From NCBI RefSeq assembly GCF_028288105.1, contig NZ_JAQBOI010000167.1, forward strand, positions 1 to 47,707: 47,707 nucleotides of DNA, read 5' to 3'. The first letter of the stretch is position 1; every line of letters starts with the position of its first letter. Under the pieces are notes generated by a model that saw only the letters and a program-made list of their open reading frames with translations, did no database searches and was not told the origin of the DNA. Shown here one piece after another: positions 24,351 through 31,073 of the stretch. A program made the position numbers and the translations under genes. The DNA comes from Mucilaginibacter sp. (GTDB lineage: Bacteria > Bacteroidota > Bacteroidia > Sphingobacteriales > Sphingobacteriaceae).

Positions 24351-25920
24351 ATTTACTGTGCTCCCCATTAAACAACCGCCATATGTTTAGCGGGTTGCCG
24401 TCTTTTAATTCATCGGGTAACAGATCGTTATCCCAGTTTTGCCAGCATACCGGGCGCACAAAACGTTTTATAGCGCCTGTACCAACCGATGTAAATCTAC
24501 TATCCGACGTTGCCGGATAAGGGCCGCCATGCTGCATGGCATTACCTACTTCAACACCTGTTGGCGGGCCGTTCAGTATCACCCTGCCTGCCAACTTAGC
24601 CAGTTTATTAGTAATGCTTTTATACTGCGCAAGCTCTTCTTTTTCGGCCATTACGGTGGCGGTTAGTTGCCCGTGTAATGAATCTACCACTTGCTCCAGC
24701 TGCGCAACATCATCCGCTACTATCAGCATAGAATATGGGCCGAAGATCTCTTCCTTAAATTTTTTATCAGCCAAAAAGGCTGATGCGGTTATTTCGGTAA
24801 CTACGGCAACACCCTGGTTTAAATTACCGGTATCAAGCTTATCTGATTTTGCTATTACACTAACGGCGTCATCGGCTATTACACTGCTTGATAATTTGTT
24901 AAAATTGGCACAAATGCCCGGCGTAAGCATGGTTGCTGAATTAACATCAGCTATCGCGATTGCAAGCGCTTTCTTAAATTTTTCTAACGCTTCAGACTTG
25001 ACAGCCAACAGTAAACCCGGCTGTGTACAAAACTGCCCGGCGTTAGTGGTTATAGATGCTGATAACTTCGCCAGTTCTTCCGCACGGTTTTCAAGCGCTT
25101 TGGGTAATAATATAATTGGGTTAACGCTGCCCATTTCGGCAAATACCGGGATAGGCTCATCGCGTTCCCGCGCCATTTTCACCAGGGCCATACCGCCTTT
25201 AAGCGACCCGGTAAAGGTTACTATTTTAGTTTTGGGGTGTTTCACCAATGCTTCGCCAACGGTGTAACCGTCATCAAACAAAAGGGAGAAAACACCCTCG
25301 GGCAGGTTATGCGTTTGAGCGGCCTTTTTAATAGCTTCACCAACCAATGCACTGGTACCCGGATGTGCCGGATGCGCCTTTACCACTACAGGGCAACCCG
25401 CCGCCAAAGCAGAACAGGTATCGCCACCGGCAACAGAAAAAGCCATAGGGAAATTGCTTGCCCCGAACACTACTGCAGGGCCAATTGCGGTCAGCATTTT
25501 ACGGATATCTATACGCGGCAAAGGTGTGCGGTCGGGTATGGCGGTATCAATAACGGCTTCCACCCAACTTCCTTCTTCCAGCAAATTAGCATACATATTT
25601 AGCTGACCGGTTGTACGCCCGCGTTCGCCTTGCAGGCGTTGCGCAGGTAAGCCGCTTTCGGCCATAGCACACTCGATCAGCGTATCGCCAATGGCGTTTA
25701 TCTCATCGGCTATGCTGCGTAAAAAGGCTGCTTTGGTTCTCCCATCCGTTAGGCTATAAGTGGCAAATGCCTTATCGGCCAATTGCATGGTTTTATCAAC
25801 ATCAGCTAAACTGGCGGCATTAAACTCTGCTTCCAGTTCTTTCCCTGTTGCGGGGCTTATCGCTCTAAAGGTTTTGCTACCCTTTATATATTGATAACCA
25901 ATTAAATTTTGTGTTTCCAT
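24349..25920 (-). CDS. aldehyde dehydrogenase, probable alpha-ketoglutarate semialdehyde dehydrogenase
   Basis: The 523-residue protein has the full set of aldehyde dehydrogenase residues: Asn156 in FGASNFPMAF, Lys181 in VVVKAHPAHPGTS, Glu262 in FAEMGSVNP and the nucleophile Cys298 in TTNAGQFCTQPG. KAHPAHPGTS and AEMGSVNPI are typical of the ketoglutarate-semialdehyde branch, which usually uses NADP. In this cluster it would oxidise 2-oxoglutarate semialdehyde to 2-oxoglutarate, the final step of hydroxyproline breakdown, feeding the TCA cycle. It is preceded by a 238-bp gap with a palindromic GTTCAC element, so it may have its own regulated promoter. Confidence 0.9.
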   Translation of the reverse strand: METQNLIGYQYIKGSKTFRAISPATGKELEAEFNAASLADVDKTMQLADKAFATYSLTDGRTKAAFLRSIADEINAIGDTLIECAMAESGLPAQRLQGERGRTTGQLNMYANLLEEGSWVEAVIDTAIPDRTPLPRIDIRKMLTAIGPAVVFGASNFPMAFSVAGGDTCSALAAGCPVVVKAHPAHPGTSALVGEAIKKAAQTHNLPEGVFSLLFDDGYTVGEALVKHPKTKIVTFTGSLKGGMALVKMARERDEPIPVFAEMGSVNPIILLPKALENRAEELAKLSASITTNAGQFCTQPGLLLAVKSEALEKFKKALAIAIADVNSATMLTPGICANFNKLSSSVIADDAVSVIAKSDKLDTGNLNQGVAVVTEITASAFLADKKFKEEIFGPYSMLIVADDVAQLEQVVDSLHGQLTATVMAEKEELAQYKSITNKLAKLAGRVILNGPPTGVEVGNAMQHGGPYPATSDSRFTSVGTGAIKRFVRPVCWQNWDNDLLPDELKDGNPLNIWRLFNGEHSK

Positions 25921-25988
25921 AGTATTTTTATATTGTCAAGCCTTCGACAAGCGCAGACTTACAATTTAATGTTCGGTGCTTGTTATGG

Positions 25989-26027
25989 CAAAAGTGTTCA
26001 CGTTCACTGCCGTGAACGCCTGTGAAC
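25989..26027 (-). promoter_or_regulatory. GTTCAC/GTGAAC operator-like array
   Basis: GTTCAC occurs at 25996-26001 and 26002-26007, and its inverse GTGAAC at 26012-26017 and 26022-26027. The inner pair forms a perfect palindrome around TGCC. On the minus strand a weak -7-like box (CACTTTTG, 25989-25996) directly follows. The layout suits a transcription factor acting on the dehydrogenase promoter. No binding protein can be named. Confidence 0.45.
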
Positions 26028-26126
26028 ATAAATAAATTATTAATAATCAGTAATTTAAAAATAAGCTACTGACAAAACATCGCCACCATTCATAAAGATA
26101 ATGTCATTTCACATTTATTAGGTCGC

Positions 26127-26143
26127 TGATTTTAAAAATCAGA
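26127..26143. other. short hairpin after the deaminase gene
   Basis: CTGATTTT-A-AAAATCAG is a near-perfect 17-base palindrome 16 bp past the deaminase stop. It may be a weak terminator between the deaminase and dehydrogenase genes. No long T-run follows. Confidence 0.35.
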
Positions 26144-26158
26144 CTGACAATTTAAGTA

Positions 26159-27106
26159 TTAGCTAACCCCTGTCACATCAACCTCTGCCTCTACGCCCCA
26201 GCTACCTGCAGGCAGTTCCGGGCGGTTTTTAACCGCGTGGTTTATAATACCCAAAACCACATCGCGCTCTTTACCCGTAATTTTTAAACGCGGCAGGCGT
26301 ACGGTTTCTGTCCCTAAACCGGTAACAGATTCGGCCAGTTTAATGTATTGCACCAGTTTTGGGTGGATATCCAGCTCCAGCACCGGTAAAAACCAGCGGT
26401 ATATTTTAAGCGCCTCTTGCATACGCCCTTCTTTAGCCAAACGGAAGATGGCAACAGTTTCTTTAGGAAAGGCATCAACCAAACCGGCTACCCAGCCATC
26501 AGCACCCATAAACAGGCTTTCCAGCGCCAGCGTATCTACTCCGCAAAGTATAGCAAACCTATCGCCAAAACGGTTGATCATACGGGTCACATTACTCACA
26601 TCGCGGGTTGATTCTTTAACCGCCTGGATATTCTTGTAGGCAGATAGTTGCTCAAACATATCCAGTGTAACCTCTATTTTATAATCGTAAGGGTTGTTGT
26701 AGATCATTATGGGCAGTTTAGTGCTTTTGGCCACATCTGTAAAATATTTTACAGTTTCCTCCACATCGGCCTTGTAGCGCAAAGGTGGCAACATCATTAA
26801 TCCGTCGGCGCCATATTTTTCGGCATTGGCAGCACAAAGCAAGGCTGCTTTTGTAGTTTGCTCCGCGATGTTCAGCACCACGTAAGCACGCTTGGCAACC
26901 ACTTTTACGGTGTGTTTCAACAACTCTATCTTTTCGTCGTCGGTTAAAACGCTTGCTTCACCTAACGATCCACCGATGATAATACCGCTTGCACCGGCTT
27001 CTATTTGTGCCTCAATGTTTTTATCAAAGGCATCAAAATCAAATTCATCGTTTTCGGTAAACTTTGTTGTTACCGCAGGGAATACCCCTTTCCATTGTAC
27101 GCTCAT
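26159..27106 (-). CDS. 1-pyrroline-4-hydroxy-2-carboxylate deaminase (DapA/DHDPS superfamily)
   Basis: The 315-residue protein is a class I aldolase-type TIM barrel. Lys164 in IQAVKEST is the expected Schiff-base lysine, Tyr136 in MIYNNPYDY the conserved tyrosine, and GGSLGEASVLT (45-55) the substrate-carboxylate loop. The superfamily also holds dihydrodipicolinate synthase and N-acetylneuraminate lyase. The adjacent epimerase, FAD oxidase and semialdehyde dehydrogenase point to the hydroxyproline enzyme, which turns 1-pyrroline-4-hydroxy-2-carboxylate into 2-oxoglutarate semialdehyde plus ammonia. It lies 74 bp downstream of the GH127 gene on the same strand. Confidence 0.88.
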   Translation of the reverse strand: MSVQWKGVFPAVTTKFTENDEFDFDAFDKNIEAQIEAGASGIIIGGSLGEASVLTDDEKIELLKHTVKVVAKRAYVVLNIAEQTTKAALLCAANAEKYGADGLMMLPPLRYKADVEETVKYFTDVAKSTKLPIMIYNNPYDYKIEVTLDMFEQLSAYKNIQAVKESTRDVSNVTRMINRFGDRFAILCGVDTLALESLFMGADGWVAGLVDAFPKETVAIFRLAKEGRMQEALKIYRWFLPVLELDIHPKLVQYIKLAESVTGLGTETVRLPRLKITGKERDVVLGIINHAVKNRPELPAGSWGVEAEVDVTGVS

Positions 27107-27129
27107 AAAAAATATTTAATGGTATAAGT

Positions 27130-27168
27130 ATGTTATTGCGAGAACCCTAACACCGCCCGCGATAACAT
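27130..27168. other. hairpin between the GH127 and deaminase genes
   Basis: ATGTTATTGCG (27130-27140) pairs with CGCGATAACAT (27158-27168), 11 bp with one wobble and a 17-base loop. It lies in the 74-bp gap. With no T-run it is more likely a messenger processing or stability element than a terminator. Confidence 0.45.
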
Positions 27169-27180
27169 GTTGTTAAATAA

Positions 27181-29187
27181 TTATTGGGTTAACAGATCTA
27201 CATATTTTACCTGCTGCGGAAACCATACCGTCATTTCACCCTTGCCCCGGTTGGCCCACGAATAGTACGGAATAGCAGTCAAGGTTTTATTAGCCGTGCT
27301 GATGTTTTGCCCGTTGCTATCAACTTTCACCCCTCTTACTTCGGATTTTAAAACGGTTACGCCATTTAGCAGATCAGCTTTATATTCGGATGTACAAGTT
27401 GTGGTTTTAGGAACAATGATATTGGCAGCCTTGCCGTCATTATCCTTCCATTCGGCGCAGTACATAATGGGGCCACGCTGTAGGGCAATTTTGCCGCCAT
27501 CTTCCGGTAACTTATCATTAGCAATAACACGCTGCACATCCATCGGCAGGTTCATTTCTACCTTATCGCCTTTTTTCCATTTTTTGCTGATCACCGCGTA
27601 GCCGTTCTGCATTTGGTAATCAACCGGTTTGCCATTCAATTTTATAACTACCTTTTGGGTGGATGCCTGCTGATAAGCATACAGATCTGACGGGATAGCC
27701 TTGTTCTGCGCCCAACCCGGGATACGGACCTTCAGGTTCATATCCATGCTGCTTGCCGGGTTAACGGTAAATGCCAGCGCGCCATCCCAGGGGTAATTAT
27801 TTTGCTGGGTTATCTGTAAAGTTTTGTTGTTTACTTTAATATCCCCGGTGCCGCTGATAAACAGGTTCACAAAAACATCGTTGCCGTTTTGCGCGTAAAT
27901 ATAACCGGGAATTGATGGCATTAGCCTAACCACATTAGTTGGGCAGCACGAACAGGTGAACCAACCCGCACGCTCACGCTCAATATCCGGGTGGTTAAAT
28001 CCATCGTGTATCTGCATAGCGTTGGTGTAGAAGAACGATTTGCCATCCAACCCCACGCCCGAAATTAAACCGTTATACAGGGTTTTCTCCAGCACATCAA
28101 TGTATTTTGAATCGCCATGCAGTAAAAACATACGCTGGTTCCAGAATACATTGCCAATGGCCGCGCAGGTTTCGTTATAGGCAGTGGCGTTTGGCAATTC
28201 GTAGTTAGCGCCAAAACGTTCGCCATCGCCAACAGCACCTATGCTGCCTTGCACATACATCTTTTTACCCACCATGTTATCCCAGATCTTATCAATGGCG
28301 GCCAAATATTCTTTATCGCCGGTTAAGGCGGCAACATCTGCCATACCCGAGTACAGGTACATGGCGCGCACAGCATGCCCCTCGGCTTCGTCCTGCTCAA
28401 TAACAGGTTTATCATCCTGCCAGTAAACGCCGTTCTCGTAAACACTTTTGCTCTTTTTGTTATATTCTTTGTGGCCGCGTTCATCAATAAAAAACTTAGC
28501 CAGGTCCAGGTATTCTTTTTTACCGGTAATGCGGTACAGTTTCACCAAACCCATCTCTACCACCTGATGCCCGGGCGCCACATGCCTTTTGCCCGGCCCA
28601 AAGGTACGGACCAGCAGATCAGCATTTTTAAGGGCTATATTGAGGAAGTTGCGCTTACCGGTAGCCATAAAGTGCGCGGCGGCACCTTCATACATATGGC
28701 CGGCGTTGTATAATTCGTGGCTATTTTCCTGTTCTTTTACCCAACGCTCGGTGCCCAACCACGGACCAACATGCGCCGGGTCGATAGTGCGGGCGGTGTA
28801 CAGGTAGCCGTCGGGTTCTTGCGCGCGGCCTATTATGGTGATCATTGAATCTACATAATGATCCAGCTTTTTATCGGGGTGCAGGGCAAGTGAATAGGAT
28901 GCCCCTTCTATGGTTTTATAAATATCGGTATCGTCAAACGGGTAGGTGGTACAGAACTTGCCTTTGCGCTCGGCGGCCATCTGGAAGTTTTTTACCCTGC
29001 CTGTACTCTCGCAACGCTCAAATGAAGCCGGGATAGTTACCGTGCGGTTGGTTTCGATGCGGGATGTCCAGAAATGGTCGCTTAATTTCACGTTGGTGAA
29101 CGCAACCGGTTGTATGGGATAATCCTGCTTTTGCGCGAGGGCGGAAAGACTGCAACTAATGAAAACTATTAAACAAAGCTTTTTCAT
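27181..29187 (-). CDS. GH127 beta-L-arabinofuranosidase
   Basis: The 668-residue secreted enzyme has a signal peptide cleaved near ALAQ (residue about 19). The GH127 zinc-thiolate site is intact: Glu339 and Cys341 in YNETCAAIG, and Cys412, Cys414 and Cys415 in FTCSCCPTN. These line up with Glu338, Cys340, Cys415, Cys417 and Cys418 of Bifidobacterium HypBA1 as I remember them, with Cys414 as nucleophile. The fold is an (alpha/alpha)6 barrel plus beta sandwiches. Known substrates are beta-L-arabinofuranosides, including the arabino-oligosaccharides attached to hydroxyproline in extensins. The neighbouring hydroxyproline pathway fits that substrate. A TACTTTTG -7 box (29216-29223) lies about 29 bases upstream. 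Confidence 0.9.
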   Translation of the reverse strand: MKKLCLIVFISCSLSALAQKQDYPIQPVAFTNVKLSDHFWTSRIETNRTVTIPASFERCESTGRVKNFQMAAERKGKFCTTYPFDDTDIYKTIEGASYSLALHPDKKLDHYVDSMITIIGRAQEPDGYLYTARTIDPAHVGPWLGTERWVKEQENSHELYNAGHMYEGAAAHFMATGKRNFLNIALKNADLLVRTFGPGKRHVAPGHQVVEMGLVKLYRITGKKEYLDLAKFFIDERGHKEYNKKSKSVYENGVYWQDDKPVIEQDEAEGHAVRAMYLYSGMADVAALTGDKEYLAAIDKIWDNMVGKKMYVQGSIGAVGDGERFGANYELPNATAYNETCAAIGNVFWNQRMFLLHGDSKYIDVLEKTLYNGLISGVGLDGKSFFYTNAMQIHDGFNHPDIERERAGWFTCSCCPTNVVRLMPSIPGYIYAQNGNDVFVNLFISGTGDIKVNNKTLQITQQNNYPWDGALAFTVNPASSMDMNLKVRIPGWAQNKAIPSDLYAYQQASTQKVVIKLNGKPVDYQMQNGYAVISKKWKKGDKVEMNLPMDVQRVIANDKLPEDGGKIALQRGPIMYCAEWKDNDGKAANIIVPKTTTCTSEYKADLLNGVTVLKSEVRGVKVDSNGQNISTANKTLTAIPYYSWANRGKGEMTVWFPQQVKYVDLLTQ

Positions 29188-29503
29188 GGATGAATGGTTG
29201 AAATTTTAAGCTAATCAAAAGTACAGGAAAATGTACCGATTGTTAATGGATTTTTACCTGATATTACCCATATATTACCCTAATTTACTACATATTGGCT
29301 GGCATAATGGTAATATACCGTATATCTCTTTTTGCTTCTTGCCAAAATGACGTAATCTCATTGATAAGCAAGTTAAACCCTAAATTATGTTTATATAAAA
29401 TTATCACCCTCATTATCAGTATAATATACTTATTAATAGTACTATGTATTGCATAATACTATATTAAACATATATCTTTACAGAAATTAAAACAATTACT
29501 AAG
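29188..29503. other. AT-rich divergent promoter region
   Basis: These 316 bp separate the GH127 gene (left, minus) from a small secreted-protein gene (right, plus). They contain the minus-strand box TACTTTTG (29216-29223) and, near the right edge, a plus-strand near-match TATCTTTA about 30 bases before the ATG. No reading frame or strong hairpin is seen in the middle. Confidence 0.6.
29216..29223 (-). promoter_or_regulatory. TACTTTTG -7 box for GH127
   Basis: Reads TACTTTTG on the minus strand, an exact TAnnTTTG match, 28 bases upstream of the GH127 ATG. A clear -33 element was not found. Confidence 0.45.
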
Positions 29504-29941
29504 ATGAAAACTAAATTTAACTTCAAAACCACCATACTGGCCCTGCTCCTTTTGGTAGCAGGCAGTACCGCAACTTTCGCGCAATGCGATAAAACAGCAA
29601 CCCTTACCTCATCAACCACAAATTACGTGGATGACAAGGGCGTTGTACAAAGAAGCAAAGAGGAGAATGTTATTATTACCATTACTCCAACCGACTTAAC
29701 CATTGTTCCGGGTGATGATGATCATAAAATGACCGGCAAGATCACCTCTAAAACATGCGATTGGAAAGTGCCCTTTAAAGAAGGTAAATCAGTTATTAAA
29801 AGCACCGTTAGCGGCAATGGCGGAGATGAAAAACACGCTACTGTTACAATTGAAGGTAAGGACGGTAAAGTAACCTTAACCTTTGAAACCGAAGAAACGG
29901 TTGGTAAAAAAATACAAGTAGTAGCCGATAGGTTTGAATAG
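29504..29941 (+). CDS. small secreted protein, unknown function
   Basis: The 145-residue protein has a signal peptide (MKTKFNFKTTILALLLLVAG, cleavage near FAQ-C). The mature domain begins with Cys, holds a second Cys in SKTCDWKVPF, and is built of short polar beta strands (NVIITITPTDLTIV, HATVTIEGKDGKVTLTFETEE). It looks like a small beta-sandwich, possibly with one disulfide. I do not recognise a family. It is transcribed away from GH127 and ends at a terminator. Confidence 0.65.
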   Translation: MKTKFNFKTTILALLLLVAGSTATFAQCDKTATLTSSTTNYVDDKGVVQRSKEENVIITITPTDLTIVPGDDDHKMTGKITSKTCDWKVPFKEGKSVIKSTVSGNGGDEKHATVTIEGKDGKVTLTFETEETVGKKIQVVADRFE

Positions 29942-29969
29942 TTAATTATTTGGTATTGCTTTTTTGGAT

Positions 29970-30005
29970 GGCGGGACGATGTGGTGCATCTCCCGCTATT
30001 TTTAT
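29970..30005 (+). terminator. intrinsic terminator
   Basis: Stem GCGGGA.GATG / CATC.TCCCGC (29971-29996) followed by TATTTTTAT, 30 bp after the stop of the small secreted-protein gene. Confidence 0.7.
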
Positions 30006-30114
30006 ATTAGGGTTAAGCAGTTACCCTCGTTAATACGATGTTGAAAATTAACACATTAATAACAACTTGTTTTAATAAAAATCCTATATTTAGGACTATA
30101 AACTAACCCCATAT

Positions 30115-30474
30115 ATGAAAAGAAAGATTTTTACTACAGCCCTATTATCCTGCTGCTTCATGATATGTATGGCAGCTGTATTTGCTGACCTGAACGGTAA
30201 ATGGAAAGGTGCTATCACCACTCCAGACGGCAATGCTATTGATGTAGCTTACACCTTTAAGGTTGATGGCGAAAAACTTACTGGTACCGCGGTGTCGCAA
30301 ATGGGCGAAGTTCCTATTGATAACGGTAAAATTAAAGGAGATGATTTTACATTCAGTGTAAATGTGTCAGGAACCGAGTATCCGCATAAAGGTAAAGCCT
30401 ATGCTGATTCATGCGCTATAGATATTGATTTTGGCGGAAGCAGCTCACACTTTGTTGTAAAGCGCGCTCAATAA
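30115..30474 (+). CDS. small secreted lipocalin-like beta-barrel protein
   Basis: The 119-residue protein has a signal peptide (cleavage near VFA-D, residue about 24). One small beta domain follows with the pattern LNGKWKGAITTPDGNAIDVAYTFKVDGEKLTGTA, GEVPIDNGKIKGDDFTFSVNV and a final FVVKRAQ. I know this domain as a short module in Bacteroidota, sometimes attached to glycosidases or DUF1080 proteins and sometimes alone. Binding of a small ligand is possible but unproven. It has a clear terminator and stands alone. Confidence 0.7.
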   Translation: MKRKIFTTALLSCCFMICMAAVFADLNGKWKGAITTPDGNAIDVAYTFKVDGEKLTGTAVSQMGEVPIDNGKIKGDDFTFSVNVSGTEYPHKGKAYADSCAIDIDFGGSSSHFVVKRAQ

Positions 30475-30497
30475 GTAAACACTATCAGTAAATATTT

Positions 30498-30527
30498 AAA
30501 ACCCTGCCCAACCCGGCGGGGTTTTTT
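30498..30527 (+). terminator. intrinsic terminator
   Basis: AAAACCC.GCC / GGC.GGGGTTTTTT with a short loop, 24 bp after the lipocalin-like gene. Confidence 0.85.
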
Positions 30528-30571
30528 AGCGTATAGTGAGTATAATCATTTTTTATATAACGCGCAACGCT

Positions 30572-30579
30572 TACCTTTG
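30572..30579 (+). promoter_or_regulatory. TACCTTTG -7 box just before the start codon
   Basis: Exact TAnnTTTG match ending 6 bases before the ATG at 30586, with TTTTTTA about 17 bases further upstream as a possible -33 region. The mRNA would begin at or very near the ATG. The TTG inside this box is therefore part of the promoter, not a start codon. Confidence 0.5.
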
Positions 30580-30585
30580 CACCGC

Positions 30586-30957
30586 ATGTTACAACGTTTA
30601 ACCGCATATCTTTTAATTGTATCCCTGGTATCGGCCAACTTTACCCGCTTTTTTATATACGCGGGTTTTGAGCTGAACAGGAATTACATCGCGACGAAAC
30701 TTTGTGAGAATCGTAATAAACCGCAGCTGCATTGCAACGGCAAGTGTTACTTTATGAAAAAAGTAAAACAAGCCGAAGAAAAGCAGAACACCGAGGACAG
30801 GCAGGCACAAAAAAACCTGTTCCAGGAGGCTAATTACAATCAGCCTGCCAAGGTTAAGTTTTACTCGGTTTTATTATCGGTAACCAAGGTTCCTAACTAC
30901 CGTATCCACCTGCCAGAGCAAGCGGCAACCATCTTCCAGCCCCCACAGCTCGCATAA
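30586..30957 (+). CDS. small Cys-rich membrane-associated protein of a metal-uptake unit
   Basis: With the ATG at 30586 the protein has 123 residues. An upstream TTG start is rejected because it overlaps the promoter box. One N-terminal hydrophobic helix (LTAYLLIVSLVSANFTRFFIYAGF) is followed by a Cys/His segment, KLCENRNKPQLHCNGKCYF, holding Cys-x9-Cys-x3-Cys and one His, and then a Lys/Glu-rich stretch. The spacing suits binding of a soft metal such as copper. It precedes a TonB receptor, a PepSY protein and a heavy-metal-binding lipoprotein in the same direction. I have seen similar proteins beside TonB/PepSY genes but know of no function. Confidence 0.65.
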   Translation: MLQRLTAYLLIVSLVSANFTRFFIYAGFELNRNYIATKLCENRNKPQLHCNGKCYFMKKVKQAEEKQNTEDRQAQKNLFQEANYNQPAKVKFYSVLLSVTKVPNYRIHLPEQAATIFQPPQLA

Positions 30958-31041
30958 AAACGCCCTTTTATTCATACAGTTTTGATACCGGCCTAAAGCC
31001 TTTATCTGCTATGCTTTTGCATGCGCTGTAATTTATTTATG

Positions 31042-31057
31042 CCCCAACAGTTTGGGG
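31042..31057 (+). other. CCCCAA/TTGGGG leader hairpin
   Basis: A perfect 6-bp stem with a CAGT loop lies 16 bases upstream of the TonB-receptor ATG, in the 116-bp gap after the Cys-rich gene. It could affect receptor translation or be a protein-binding site. It has no T-run. Confidence 0.35.
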
Positions 31058-31073
31058 TAACCTATACGTTTTT

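Noticed and set aside
24536-25267. Long open frame (about 243 codons) antisense to the aldehyde dehydrogenase gene
   Set aside because: It mirrors the codon pattern of the real gene; the protein is Ser/Ala-rich with no family signature, and the opposite frame holds all dehydrogenase motifs.
30577-30585. TTG start of the Cys-rich protein
   Set aside because: The TTG is part of an exact TAnnTTTG promoter box; the ATG at 30586 is better.
30958-31073. Fur box or riboswitch upstream of the TonB receptor
   Set aside because: No Fur-like palindrome or known riboswitch core was found; only a 6-bp CCCCAA hairpin.
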